DNA of 64,000 bases from JAGQNT01 sp964426605. GTDB lineage: Bacteria > Patescibacteriota > Saccharimonadia > Saccharimonadales > UBA4665. Both the position numbers and the translations under genes were made by a program. Positions within the stretch are counted from its first letter, which is position 1. Every line of letters starts with the position of its first letter. The stretch covers positions 248,001 through 312,000 of the forward strand of contig CAYRQK010000001.1 of NCBI GenBank assembly GCA_964426605.1, read 5' to 3'. Shown here one piece after another: positions 23,504-31,983 of this stretch. Below the pieces are notes generated by a model that searched no databases, had not been told where the DNA came from, and saw nothing but the letters and a program-made list of their open reading frames with translations.

Positions 23504-25285
23504 ATGAGACATATTTGGCGGATTATTACATTTACAGGCAGTCTGTGGCGCTACTACGTTGGTGTTTCGCTGTTTACGATTTTGATTGCAGCCATGTCGC
23601 AGGTGATTCCGCTACTAACCAAGGCTACGATCGATGAGGTTAGCAAACTGGTCGGTGGTGGGCAGGTTAATGTTAATCACGTCATTATTTTTGCGGTGCT
23701 GATTTTTGCGGTGGATATGGGTCAGACGTTGTTTAGTAATATTGGCGGTTATTTGGGTGACATGTTGGCCGCCAAACAGTTGCGCTTGCTCAGCAATCGC
23801 TATTACGAACACGTGCTGAGTTTGCCACAGCGCTATTTCGACACCGAGTTGACAGGCAAGATTATCAACCGCATGAACCGCGGTATTAATCAAATTAGTA
23901 GCTACACGCAAACACTCAGTAACAACTTCTTGCAGTTTGTCTTCAGTACAGTTTTTACGCTGATAATTGTAGCCTACTACTCGTGGCAGGTGGCATTAAT
24001 CTTGCTCAGTTTATACCCAATTTATATCTGGCTGACCACGCTTAGCAACGCCAAATGGCAAGGCTACCAAGCCGATATCAATCAAGATAGCGATGTTGCC
24101 AGCGGCAAGTTTGCCGAGAGTGTTGGCCAAGTCCGAGTCGTCAAAAGCTTTGTCCAGGAGGCGGCCGAGCTGGGTGCCTTTGATACGCTCATGCAGCGGA
24201 TTATTCGAATTACAGCGCCACAAAGTCGGCACTGGCACAAGCACGATATCATCCGGCGTACCGTGCTGGCGGTCATCAATTTTGCACTCTATGCTTTCAT
24301 CTTTTTGGAGACCGCCCACGGTCGCTATAGCATCGGTACTATGGTGCTACTGATTCAGTATGCCCAGCTGATCCGCATCCCGTTGTTTAGTATTAGCTTC
24401 CTTGTCGGTCAAACTCAGCGTGCCATCGCCAACAGCAAGGACTATTTTGCGGTCATGGACGAACAACCCGAGATCAAGGATCATTCTGGTGCCAAACCAC
24501 TCCAGACAGGGAAGGCTGGCATCAGATTTGCGAATGTCGACTTTGGTTATGAGAAAAATAAGTTGGTCTTACACAATCTCGATTTTGAGATCAAACCCGA
24601 CACCAAGGTAGCATTGGTCGGCGAGAGTGGCCAGGGCAAGACTACCATTACTAGCTTGCTGCTGCGACTGTACGAGGTTAATGGTGGGGCAATTACCATT
24701 GATGGCCAAAATATCAATGACGTTACGCAGGCCAGTCTGCGGACGGCTATTGGTGTGGTATTCCAGGAACCAGCACTATTTAGTGGCACCATTCGCGAGA
24801 ATATAGCCTATGGCCAGCCCAAAGCTACGCAATCACAAGTAATGGCCGCCGCCAGGGCAGCCAATGCCCATGATTTTATTGAGCAGTTCGAAAAGGGTTA
24901 CGACAGCGAAATCGGCGAGCGCGGCCTGAAGCTGTCGGGCGGTCAAAAGCAGCGGATCGCGATTGCCCGAGCACTACTCAAAGATGCTCCGATCCTGATT
25001 CTTGATGAGGCCACTTCCAGCCTGGATACTAAGAGTGAGCGCCAAGTTCAACAGGCGCTAGAGCACCTTATGAAGGGTCGCACCACACTCATTATCGCCC
25101 ACCGCCTGAGCACGATTCAGTCGGTTGATCAGATCGTGACGATCAAAGATGGTGCAGTGGATGAGATTGGTTCGCCGCAGGCACTCGAAAATACCAAAGG
25201 CATTTATGCTGAGCTACTCAAACTGCAGCGGACTCACAGCGAATCAACCAAGCAGAAACTGCAGCGCTACGGCATCAAAGAATAG
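23504..25285 (+). CDS. ABC transporter, fused permease and ATPase (MsbA-like)
   Basis: 593 aa half-transporter. Six transmembrane helices occupy about 1-310 (LTGKIINRMNRGINQI between helices 2 and 3 is characteristic). The nucleotide-binding domain has Walker A GESGQGKTT near 377, Q-loop VFQEPALF, signature LSGGQKQR, Walker B ILILDEATSSLD and H-loop IAHRLST. It works as a homodimer or with a partner and exports lipids, peptides or drugs. A partner gene is not adjacent, so a homodimer is likely. Short leader or leaderless. Confidence 0.95.
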   Translation: MRHIWRIITFTGSLWRYYVGVSLFTILIAAMSQVIPLLTKATIDEVSKLVGGGQVNVNHVIIFAVLIFAVDMGQTLFSNIGGYLGDMLAAKQLRLLSNRYYEHVLSLPQRYFDTELTGKIINRMNRGINQISSYTQTLSNNFLQFVFSTVFTLIIVAYYSWQVALILLSLYPIYIWLTTLSNAKWQGYQADINQDSDVASGKFAESVGQVRVVKSFVQEAAELGAFDTLMQRIIRITAPQSRHWHKHDIIRRTVLAVINFALYAFIFLETAHGRYSIGTMVLLIQYAQLIRIPLFSISFLVGQTQRAIANSKDYFAVMDEQPEIKDHSGAKPLQTGKAGIRFANVDFGYEKNKLVLHNLDFEIKPDTKVALVGESGQGKTTITSLLLRLYEVNGGAITIDGQNINDVTQASLRTAIGVVFQEPALFSGTIRENIAYGQPKATQSQVMAAARAANAHDFIEQFEKGYDSEIGERGLKLSGGQKQRIAIARALLKDAPILILDEATSSLDTKSERQVQQALEHLMKGRTTLIIAHRLSTIQSVDQIVTIKDGAVDEIGSPQALENTKGIYAELLKLQRTHSESTKQKLQRYGIKE

Positions 25286-25331
25286 TTGCCCAAATATAGT
25301 AAAAAAGTTGGCGACTAAGCCAACCGTACGT

Positions 25332-25337
25332 TATACT
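25332..25337 (+). promoter_or_regulatory. -10 TATACT, FKBP promoter
   Basis: TATACT ends 11 bases before ATG 25349, which implies a leader of about five bases. Confidence 0.45.
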
Positions 25338-25348
25338 GAGGCCAAGAT

Positions 25349-25891
25349 ATGTCAGAGAAGAGGGATCGATTTTTTGCATTGTTTGGGGCGATACTGTTTC
25401 TCGTAACAGCATCAGCCTTGAGTATTGTCGTGATTATGACGATGATTGGCAATCACAATGACCCATCTACTGATAATAGCAAGACTAATTCCATTATGCT
25501 GCAGGGTACAAAGTTGGCTGGCTTTACCCCCGTGGATAGCGTGCCTTCGTTGCAGGTTATTGATACCAAACTCGGCACTGGTGCGGTTGTCAAAAAGGGC
25601 GATATTGTCAGTGTAGATTATACTGGCGCCGTTGCGGCAACTGGCATTATTTTCCAGAGTAGTCTTGACGCTGGTAAGCCGGCCAGCTTTCCCGTACAGG
25701 AGCCCACCGGTACCGAACAGGGCGTGATCAAGGGCTGGGCAGATGGCCTTATTGGCATGAAGGTTGACGGCACGCGTCGGCTGATTATTCCAGCCGATCA
25801 GGCATATGGTGCCAACCCACCGGCCGGCTCGGGCATCCCAGCCAATGCACCGCTAGTGTTTGATATCACACTGCACAAAATTGGTGCTTAG
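25349..25891 (+). CDS. Membrane-anchored FKBP-type peptidyl-prolyl isomerase
   Basis: 180 aa. One N-terminal transmembrane helix (about 9-33, FFALFGAILFLVTASALSIV) is followed by a Ser/Asn-rich linker and a C-terminal FKBP domain (about 68-179). The domain shows VKKGDIVSVDYTGAVAATG, VIKGWADGLIGMKVDGTRRL and IPADQAYGANPPAGSGIPAN, all typical. With an outside C-terminus it would help fold exported proteins at the cell surface. Confidence 0.93.
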   Translation: MSEKRDRFFALFGAILFLVTASALSIVVIMTMIGNHNDPSTDNSKTNSIMLQGTKLAGFTPVDSVPSLQVIDTKLGTGAVVKKGDIVSVDYTGAVAATGIIFQSSLDAGKPASFPVQEPTGTEQGVIKGWADGLIGMKVDGTRRLIIPADQAYGANPPAGSGIPANAPLVFDITLHKIGA

Positions 25892-25905
25892 TCCACACTC
25901 TTTTA

Positions 25906-25938
25906 CTACATATGTGGGGTAAAAAACACAATATGTAG
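25906..25938. repeat. Inverted repeat upstream of glutaredoxin-trxB promoter
   Basis: CTACATATGTG pairs with CACAATATGTAG with one bulge, loop GGGTAAAAAA. A competing stem TTTTAC/GTAAAA (25901-25924) uses the same bases. It ends 6 bases before the -35 element at 25944. It could be a terminator for the FKBP gene or an operator. Confidence 0.45.
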
Positions 25939-25943
25939 CGGTC

Positions 25944-25973
25944 TTGACGCTAATGCTTACGCTAGACTATACT
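25944..25973 (+). promoter_or_regulatory. Promoter TTGACG-18-TATACT for glutaredoxin-trxB
   Basis: TTGACG 25944-25949 and TATACT 25968-25973. It predicts a leader of about 90 bases before the glutaredoxin gene, long for this window. Confidence 0.65.
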
Positions 25974-26068
25974 AGCAATACGATTTTCACTCGACTAGGT
26001 ATGAGAGCACCTGGCACGGGCGTCAAAACCGACACCAAAACTACATAAATAGCCAAATGGAGGGCTGC

Positions 26069-26317
26069 ATGGTCAAAAACATTACCATCTTTACTACGAA
26101 TACTTGTGCGTACTGCGCCATGGTCAAGAAGTTCCTCGATATCAAGAATCACACCTATGAGGTCGTCAATCTCGATGAGCACCCCGAGCGCCAAGCCGAA
26201 GCACTGGCTTTGTCTGGTGCACTGACAGTGCCAGTTACCGTTGTGACCAAGCAAGACGACAGCCGCGAAGTTGTGGTGGGCTATAATCTCTCCAAGCTAG
26301 CCCCTGCTATAGCGTAG
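26069..26317 (+). CDS. Glutaredoxin-like protein with CAYC motif
   Basis: 82 aa, thioredoxin fold. The active site is CAYC within FTTNTCAYCAMVKKFLD, followed by the cis-Pro segment ALTVPVTVV and a C-terminal GYNLSKL helix. The start ATG 26069 is chosen because GGAGG lies 5 bases upstream. The ATG at 26057 includes that site and is unlikely. Resembles NrdH/glutaredoxins that receive electrons from thioredoxin reductase. The trxB gene follows 91 bases downstream and probably reduces it. Confidence 0.9.
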   Translation: MVKNITIFTTNTCAYCAMVKKFLDIKNHTYEVVNLDEHPERQAEALALSGALTVPVTVVTKQDDSREVVVGYNLSKLAPAIA

Positions 26318-26408
26318 CGCGACCCATTTCCGTGATCGGCTGGCGCGGCACCAGACCTTTTAATGACTCGCCAGTCCGTGATATTTCAAGTAACATGAGG
26401 ATATAGAT

Positions 26409-27395
26409 ATGAGTGAGACTGAAATTCCGAAGCACGATGTAATCATGATAGGCGCTGGTCCGGCGGCGCTGGCTGCGGCTGTTTATACTACGCGTGAGGA
26501 TATCGAAACGCTGCTGTTTGAGCGCGGAGTGATTGGTGGTCTGGCAGCCATCACTGATATGGTCGACAATTATCCTGGCTTCCCAGAGGGTATCGAGGGC
26601 CTGACACTGGCCCAAGATTTGCAAAAGCAGGCCGAGCGTTTTGGCGCCGTGATTGAGCTTGGCGAAGTTACGAAGATCATCGACGAGGGTGCGTACAAGC
26701 GACTGGAGACGACCAGCGGCGATATGCTGGCTAGGGCCGTGCTGATTGCCACCGGCAGTGATTACAAAAAGATCGGTGTTCCCGGCGAAGCTGAGTACTA
26801 TGCCCGTGGAGTCCATTACTGCGCCACCTGCGACGGCGCCTTTTATCGTGATAAAAAGTTGGTGGTAGTTGGCGGCGGTAACTCAGCCATTCAGGAAACC
26901 ATCTTCCTGACACGTTTTGCGAGTCACATCGACCTGCTGGTGCGCTCCGAGATTCGCGCTAGTGAAATATTACAGCACGATCTGCAAAAGTTCGTCGACG
27001 ATGGCAAGATTACGGTCCACCTGCAGACTCAGACCAAAGAAATCGTCGGCGAGAATAACTCGGTTACCAAAGTTGTTGGCGTACAAGGTGGCAAGGACGT
27101 GACGTTTGAGACTGATGGTGTCTTTATCTTCGTCGGCCTCGTGCCAAATACGCAGTTCCTAGTCGACAGCAATATTGAGCTTGACGCAATCGGTTTTGTG
27201 AAAACCGACACACACTTAATGACGACTATGCCGGGTGTGTTTGCGGCCGGCGATGTTCGCTCGGGTGCCACCATGCAGATCGCCAGCGCTGTTGGCGAGG
27301 GTGCCACGGCAGCGCTTATTATTCGCGAATTCCTTGAAGGTAAACTGACACCGCAATCCGAACACACAGAAGAGGTTCTTGTTCCGCAAGTCTAG
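26409..27395 (+). CDS. trxB: Thioredoxin-disulfide reductase
   Basis: 328 aa flavoprotein that passes NADPH electrons to a thioredoxin or glutaredoxin. The FAD site is GAGPAALAAAVYTTRE near the N-terminus, the redox site CATCDGAF near 138, the NADPH site VVGGGNSAIQET near 157, and the final FAD contact GVFAAGDVRSGATMQIASAV. All expected residues are present. GAGG precedes the start by 8 bases. Likely co-transcribed with the glutaredoxin-like gene. Confidence 0.97.
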   Translation: MSETEIPKHDVIMIGAGPAALAAAVYTTREDIETLLFERGVIGGLAAITDMVDNYPGFPEGIEGLTLAQDLQKQAERFGAVIELGEVTKIIDEGAYKRLETTSGDMLARAVLIATGSDYKKIGVPGEAEYYARGVHYCATCDGAFYRDKKLVVVGGGNSAIQETIFLTRFASHIDLLVRSEIRASEILQHDLQKFVDDGKITVHLQTQTKEIVGENNSVTKVVGVQGGKDVTFETDGVFIFVGLVPNTQFLVDSNIELDAIGFVKTDTHLMTTMPGVFAAGDVRSGATMQIASAVGEGATAALIIREFLEGKLTPQSEHTEEVLVPQV

Positions 27396-27406
27396 AAGCT
27401 AGAGTA

Positions 27407-27907
27407 TTAGCTTACGGCTGGAACAATAGCGCGACGAATTAGGTGGTCTAGCTGGTCGAAGGCTACTTCTGGCTGGACGAGCTTTTGGCCAATCCACAAT
27501 GCGCCTAGGTCGCGCACGAGCAGGAGTTCTTCCCCTGGCGTCTGAGGGTGGTACGAAGGCCGTATTTGTTCCGAACTTTGGATGCCTCGGAAATCATAGT
27601 CGTCGAAATACTGATCTTGCTGGAAGGGATATGATACCCTATTTGACCACTTAATAACCTGCAGGTAGGGAAAGCCAAATTCCGTCTCATCAATCTCAAA
27701 AGGGGTCGAGGCTTCACCCAGCGCATTTATTTCAGGTTTATCGGCGCGGCTTGGGAAGCGTCCGGCTCGGACGTAATGGGCGCTGATTGATTTTGCCCAC
27801 ATGTCTTTGGACTCAAGGAGACCTTGTACTAACCCAAGTTTTGCATCCAATCGTTCCCGTGTGTAAATATCAGGGTTATTTGACCGACTTAGGTCGTAGT
27901 TAATCAT
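27407..27907 (-). CDS. Hypothetical protein, 166 aa
   Basis: Not recognised. The protein is soluble, acidic to neutral, and rich in Tyr, Phe and Asp. It has an N-terminal helical part (REERLD-like heptads in TRERLDAKLGLVQGLLESKD), a central aromatic segment (FPYLQVIKWSNRVSYPFQQ) and a C-terminal hydrophobic helix. It faces trxB tail to tail with an 11-base gap. A CATAAT box 6 bases before the ATG fits the leaderless pattern. No function proposed. Confidence 0.65.
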   Translation of the reverse strand: MINYDLSRSNNPDIYTRERLDAKLGLVQGLLESKDMWAKSISAHYVRAGRFPSRADKPEINALGEASTPFEIDETEFGFPYLQVIKWSNRVSYPFQQDQYFDDYDFRGIQSSEQIRPSYHPQTPGEELLLVRDLGALWIGQKLVQPEVAFDQLDHLIRRAIVPAVS

Positions 27908-27913
27908 AGAAAC

Positions 27914-27919
27914 ATTATG
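27914..27919 (-). promoter_or_regulatory. -10 CATAAT, leaderless
   Basis: Minus-strand CATAAT ends 6 bases before ATG 27907. Confidence 0.45.
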
Positions 27920-27976
27920 ATATAAGTTGTAATTATTGTCAACAAACCCTTATATTATTCCCTGATCACGAAGCGA

Positions 27977-28681
27977 TTATATCTGGCTGTAACCGGGGAA
28001 GAAGTCGCCCACTAGTTGGCGCTTGTTAACGCCTTTTGCCTCAAGGTCTTTTTGCAAAGATTTGACCATTTGTTCGGGGCCAGACAGATAGATAAGTGTG
28101 TCGTCGGTAGGCTTCTGTAAGCCCAAAATAGCCTCAATGTCCAGCCGGCCGCGTAGGCCGCCCCATGTCTCCGAGGGGTTGCTAACAATAATCGTGGCGT
28201 GGATACTAGCCTGGTCAAAGGCGTCTTGAAATATGATGTCGTCTTCGCTGCTAACAGCGTAAAGGAAGCGGATATCGCGTTGCTGGCTGGTGGCGGAGAG
28301 CCACTCGAACATGCTGTGAAATGGTGTGATACCGATGCCGCCAGCCACAAAAATGAGTGGTGTTTGTGTGAGTTTGGGCAGAACGAAATCACCCATGGGC
28401 TCGGTTATGCCAACGTCGGCACCAGGCCGAAGCGTAGCCAGGGCTTGCTTGAACGTACTACCGTCGCTGGCTGCAAACTTGGTGGTGATACTCCATAGGT
28501 TATTGGTTGGTGAAGAAGACAACGTAAACCAGCGCTTAGTGCCGCGACTATCCGGACGGACGTGCTTGAGCGTTAGCTCGGTGAACTGCCCGGCAGTGTA
28601 CTGTATCGGTCGTTCTGGTTCAAACCAAAGGGTTGAAATGTGGTCAGTCAGCTGGTCAGCGTGGTGGAATGTGGCTTTCAT
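27977..28681 (-). CDS. FNR-type FAD-dependent oxidoreductase
   Basis: 234 aa. The N-terminal FAD domain has RWFTLSSSP (the RxxS flavin motif). The C-terminal NAD(P) domain has VAGGIGITPFHSMF, LYAVSSEDDIIF and LSGPEQMVKSL, ending in GDFFPGYSQI. No iron-sulfur or transmembrane domain is attached. It probably moves electrons between NAD(P)H and a ferredoxin or another carrier. It overlaps the end of the upstream GDPD gene by 26 bases, and its own -10 lies inside that gene. Confidence 0.9.
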   Translation of the reverse strand: MKATFHHADQLTDHISTLWFEPERPIQYTAGQFTELTLKHVRPDSRGTKRWFTLSSSPTNNLWSITTKFAASDGSTFKQALATLRPGADVGITEPMGDFVLPKLTQTPLIFVAGGIGITPFHSMFEWLSATSQQRDIRFLYAVSSEDDIIFQDAFDQASIHATIIVSNPSETWGGLRGRLDIEAILGLQKPTDDTLIYLSGPEQMVKSLQKDLEAKGVNKRQLVGDFFPGYSQI

Positions 28682-29414
28682 CTGTCTTTACTATACCCGA
28701 GCTGTGCTTGGCTAGGAAGAAGTTAGGATAGTCGGTGATGACGCCGTATAGGCCATATGTGGCCCAGGTGTTCGGCTTGGCGTGCCTGATGTGGATGAGT
28801 TTGTGGTTGGGGTAGCAAAATAGCCTGTAGCCGCGTCGGGATAGCGAGCGAATGACGCCCCACCACAAATAACGTTGATCCATGCTGAGGTATGGCGTAC
28901 CCAACTTGCGGGCTCGGCGTGTAGCCCGAACACTCGACCAGCTGTCCAGCACCACAACATCGATATCCGGCATGAGTACATGTAGTTTTTGTAAGACATC
29001 AAAATGGAATGACGCAAACATGAAATCGCTCGCTTTCCAGCTATCTTTGAACGCTGTTTGCAGTAGTTGGATTGACGGCTCAACGGCTGCCATTTCCTTG
29101 AACTCCAGCATGATACCGCAACGACGATTAACCAGTGGCAATAATTCATCGAGGGTGAGTATATCGGGAAAATAGTCAAGCAGTTCGGCGTATGTGTACT
29201 CGTGCAGATTGATGATGGTGCCGCTGCGGGCAATCGGGCGCTCGTCATGGAGCAGTACCACCCGGCCGTCACGGCTGACGCGCAAGTCAACCTCTACGCT
29301 ACGTACGCCATACGCGATGGCGGCCTCGATGCTGGCGGCAGTATTTTCGAGGGCCAAGCCTTTGGCACCGCGGTGGCCAACAATAACGAGTTCTGATGGG
29401 TTTTTTGTGACCAT
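28656..29414 (-). CDS. Glycerophosphodiester phosphodiesterase
   Basis: 252 aa. Hydrolyses glycerophosphodiesters to glycerol-3-phosphate and an alcohol. The GDPD fold starts with VGHRGAKGLALENTAASIEAA (catalytic His and the ENT motif), then SVEVDLRVSRDGRVVLLHDE with the metal-binding E, D and second His. MLEFKEMAA and the later GVITDYPNFFLA close the barrel. No signal peptide is seen, so the protein is probably cytoplasmic. Divergent to ppa with overlapping -10 boxes. Confidence 0.95.
   Translation of the reverse strand: MVTKNPSELVIVGHRGAKGLALENTAASIEAAIAYGVRSVEVDLRVSRDGRVVLLHDERPIARSGTIINLHEYTYAELLDYFPDILTLDELLPLVNRRCGIMLEFKEMAAVEPSIQLLQTAFKDSWKASDFMFASFHFDVLQKLHVLMPDIDVVVLDSWSSVRATRRARKLGTPYLSMDQRYLWWGVIRSLSRRGYRLFCYPNHKLIHIRHAKPNTWATYGLYGVITDYPNFFLAKHSSGIVKTDESHIPPR
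28690..28695 (-). promoter_or_regulatory. -10 TATAGT inside GDPD 3' end, leaderless
   Basis: Minus-strand TATAGT ends 8 bases before ATG 28681. It is read within the GDPD coding sequence, so the reductase may be made from its own leaderless mRNA as well as from read-through. Confidence 0.45.
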
Positions 29415-29421
29415 GACCGCT

Positions 29422-29427
29422 AGTGTA
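29422..29427 (-). promoter_or_regulatory. -10 TACACT, leaderless GDPD promoter
   Basis: Minus-strand TACACT ends 7 bases before ATG 29414. It overlaps the plus-strand -10 of ppa by two bases. Confidence 0.5.
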
Positions 29428-29431
29428 CAAT
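29426..29431 (+). promoter_or_regulatory. -10 TACAAT, ppa promoter
   Basis: TACAAT predicts a start near 29439 and a leader of about 32 bases with GGAGG before the GTG start codon. Confidence 0.5.
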
Positions 29432-29470
29432 AAGTTAGAAGCAGCTACTACTTAAAAACAGGAGGATAAC

Positions 29471-29998
29471 GTGGCAGATTTTAATCAAGTTCTAACACCC
29501 GGCGATTACCAAAACGGCACCGTCAATACGGTAGTTGAAATCCCAGAAGGCTCACGTCTCAAGGTTGAGTGGGACCGTGAACATGCGGTGTTTAAGCTCG
29601 ACCGAGTGGAGCCGGCTATTTTTGCGAAGCCTTGCAACTATGGTTTTATCCCGCAAACGCTCGATGAAGATGGCGACGAACTCGATACGCTGATTATTTG
29701 CCCGGAGCCGCTGGCGACCGGTGTGTGGTTGGAAGCAAGAATTGTGGGCGTTATGAAATTTGAAGACGACGGTGAAATAGATGATAAGATCGTGGTTACG
29801 CCCGTTGATAATCGTGATCAAGGCGAGTGGCTGAAAACTTTGGACGACGATCCTCAACTCATTAAAAAACTCGAGCATCACTTTACGCACTACAAAGACC
29901 TCAAGAAGCCTGGCAGCACCAAGGTGCTCGGCTGGGGTGACGCCGAAGAGGCCAAAGGCATTATCGCCAAGTCTATCGAGCGTTGGAACAACAAGTAA
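29471..29998 (+). CDS. ppa: Inorganic pyrophosphatase
   Basis: 175 aa family I soluble pyrophosphatase. GTG start with GGAGG 5 bases upstream. Active-site parts are RLKVEWDREHAVFKLDR, YGFIPQTL, the acidic DEDGDELDTLIICPEP and IDDKIVV. It pulls biosynthetic reactions, including tRNA charging and sugar nucleotide synthesis, by removing pyrophosphate. The next gene (Nudix) starts 5 bases after its stop. Confidence 0.97.
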   Translation: MADFNQVLTPGDYQNGTVNTVVEIPEGSRLKVEWDREHAVFKLDRVEPAIFAKPCNYGFIPQTLDEDGDELDTLIICPEPLATGVWLEARIVGVMKFEDDGEIDDKIVVTPVDNRDQGEWLKTLDDDPQLIKKLEHHFTHYKDLKKPGSTKVLGWGDAEEAKGIIAKSIERWNNK

Positions 29999-30003
29999 GT
30001 ACT

Positions 30004-30435
30004 GTGAAGATCGTTGTCGCCAAGGCACTTGTGTTTAACGACAAAGATGAGTTGCTGTTGGTGCGCCGCAGCGAAACCGCACCGCGGCGGGCGCTGGAGT
30101 GGGACTTGCCGGGCGGCTTCGTGGACCCAGAAGATCGTTCGTATCAGGCGGCCTGCCTCCGTGAGATTGCAGAAGAGACTGACCTAACCGTTGTTGATGA
30201 TCACTTGGATCTAGTCTACACCGAAAGTGCAGTCGGTGAATTGAGTGGTGTGGTCAATGACGTGTCGTGGCTGTATTTCGCGGCGCGGGCCACTCCGGGC
30301 GAGGTGCGCCTCAGCCATGAACACGACGATGCGGCATGGGTGACGCTTGATGAAGCCAGGCGGCTCATCACCTACGATACGCAATTACGCGCCATGGAGC
30401 ATCTGAGAAGGAGCCGAGAACTCAACGCCGCCTAG
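30004..30435 (+). CDS. Nudix hydrolase
   Basis: 143 aa. The GTG at 30004 is the likely start (MKIVVAKALVFNDKDELLLV); the earlier TTG frame lies within ppa. The Nudix box reads GGFVDPEDRSYQAACLREI followed by AEETDL. The usual G-x5-E-x7-REuxEE-x-Gu pattern has D in place of the final G (EETD), a mild deviation. It probably cleaves a nucleoside diphosphate derivative. Operon partner of pyrophosphatase, which fits removal of pyrophosphate products. Confidence 0.87.
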   Translation: MKIVVAKALVFNDKDELLLVRRSETAPRRALEWDLPGGFVDPEDRSYQAACLREIAEETDLTVVDDHLDLVYTESAVGELSGVVNDVSWLYFAARATPGEVRLSHEHDDAAWVTLDEARRLITYDTQLRAMEHLRRSRELNAA

Positions 30436-30460
30436 CTTTACATCGCTATCGTGCCTGATC

Positions 30461-30466
30461 TACAAT
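30461..30466 (+). promoter_or_regulatory. -10 TACAAT, central carbon operon promoter
   Basis: TACAAT predicts a start near 30473 and a 30-base leader with AGGAAG before gap. This is one of the minority of units here with a normal leader. Confidence 0.5.
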
Positions 30467-30502
30467 GTAGGCATAAGCATAAACAAGTAGACAGGAAGTT
30501 TC

Positions 30503-31537
30503 ATGAAAACACGGGTGGCAATCAATGGTTTCGGGCGAATTGGGCGCAATGCCTTTAAAATAGCGTTTGCACGCAGTGACTGTGAAATAGTCGCAGTTAA
30601 TGATCTGACAGACACGAAGACACTCGCATATTTGCTGAAGCACGACAGCAACTATGGTACATACGACAAAGAGGTTGGTTTTGACGACAAGAATCTGATT
30701 GTCGATGGCCAAAAGATTGTGGTGCTCGCCGAGCGTGACCCGGCGGCACTGCCCTGGAAAGATATGAATGTCGATGTGGTTGTTGAGTCGACCGGCTTTT
30801 TCACCGACGTGGATGGTGCTAGCAAACACATAACGGCCGGGGCTCGCCGCGTGGTCATTAGTGGCCCAACCAAAAGCGATGGTGTGGATACCATAGTGCT
30901 TGGTGCCAACGACGACAAGCTGGAAGGTTCAACGCGGGTTATTAGTAATGCTAGTTGTACGACCAACAGTCTTGGTGCCGTAATGTCTATCCTAGAGGGT
31001 GAGTTTGGTGTAGAGAAATCTCTGCTGACGACCGTGCACAGCTATACAGCCAGCCAAGCATTGCAGGATGCCCCTAAGAAAGATCTGCGCGAAGGCCGCA
31101 ATGCTGCCGAGAACATCGTGCCAACAACTACTGGTGCTGCCATTGCGGTCACGCTGGCGTTACCACAACTCAAAGGCAAATTCGATGGTCTGAGCATTCG
31201 CGTACCCACGCCCGTGGTGTCGATCAGCGATGTCACGGCAGTGCTGAAACGCAGTGTTAGTGTCGAAGAAGTGAATGAGGCCTTCAAGAAGGCAGCCGCC
31301 GAACCGTTTTACCAGGGTATCTTGGCGGTCAGCGAAGAGCCACTTGTCAGCAGCGACTATATCGGCAATAGCCACTCGGGAACTATCGACTTATTGCTCA
31401 CAAAAGTTGTGGGCGGTAACTTGGTCAAGGTTATGGTGTGGTACGACAACGAGTGGGGCTACAGTAATCGCCTCGTCGAGGTTGTGGCCGATACCGGCAA
31501 GCATCTGCACAAACAGGAAGAGCATCAGCACGAGTAA
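30503..31537 (+). CDS. gap: Glyceraldehyde-3-phosphate dehydrogenase, type I
   Basis: 344 aa. It oxidises glyceraldehyde 3-phosphate to 1,3-bisphosphoglycerate with NAD(P)+. Rossmann start VAINGFGRIGRNAFKIA, catalytic ASCTTN with Cys152, and the C-terminal WYDNEWGYSNRLVE are all present. First gene of a tight carbon operon: its stop shares a base with the rpiB start (TAATG). The Asp usually found after the second NAD-binding strand is present (VNDLTD), which points to NAD+. Confidence 0.97.
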   Translation: MKTRVAINGFGRIGRNAFKIAFARSDCEIVAVNDLTDTKTLAYLLKHDSNYGTYDKEVGFDDKNLIVDGQKIVVLAERDPAALPWKDMNVDVVVESTGFFTDVDGASKHITAGARRVVISGPTKSDGVDTIVLGANDDKLEGSTRVISNASCTTNSLGAVMSILEGEFGVEKSLLTTVHSYTASQALQDAPKKDLREGRNAAENIVPTTTGAAIAVTLALPQLKGKFDGLSIRVPTPVVSISDVTAVLKRSVSVEEVNEAFKKAAAEPFYQGILAVSEEPLVSSDYIGNSHSGTIDLLLTKVVGGNLVKVMVWYDNEWGYSNRLVEVVADTGKHLHKQEEHQHE

Positions 31538-31983
31538 TGAGAATCTATCTGGGCGCCGACCATAACGGGTTTGAATATAAGCAAAAAGTGATTGAGCACC
31601 TAAAGAAGCGAGGTCACGAAGTTATTGACTGCGGTGATGTCCGCAACGATAGCAACGACGACTTCCCGCAGTTTGCCGGACAGGTTGCAACTGCCCTATT
31701 GGGTGATAGTAGCGACGACGCGCGCGGGGTGCTCATCTGTGGTAGTGGCCAGGGCATGTGTATGGCAGCTAATCGCTTCAAAGGTATCCGTGCTAGTTTG
31801 TGCTGGAATGTCGACGAAGCGCGTAGCTCGCGCAATGACGACAATAGCAATGTGCTGTGTGTCAGTGCGCGCTATACGAGCCTCGATGAGATAACCTCGA
31901 TACTCGATACGTGGCTGACGACACCATTTGCAGCCGCACCGAGGTTTATCCGTCGGCTCAAACAACTTGATGAACTTGTATGA
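31537..31983 (+). CDS. rpiB: Ribose 5-phosphate isomerase B
   Basis: 148 aa, RpiB/LacAB family. It interconverts ribose 5-phosphate and ribulose 5-phosphate. MRIYLGADHNGFEYKQ opens the Rossmann-like fold; LICGSGQGMCMAANRFKGIR holds the phosphate-binding loop with the catalytic Cys region (ICGSGQGM). NDDNSNVLCVSARY follows. It overlaps rpe by ATGA. Supplies the pentose pool to the transketolase encoded downstream. Confidence 0.95.
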   Translation: MRIYLGADHNGFEYKQKVIEHLKKRGHEVIDCGDVRNDSNDDFPQFAGQVATALLGDSSDDARGVLICGSGQGMCMAANRFKGIRASLCWNVDEARSSRNDDNSNVLCVSARYTSLDEITSILDTWLTTPFAAAPRFIRRLKQLDELV

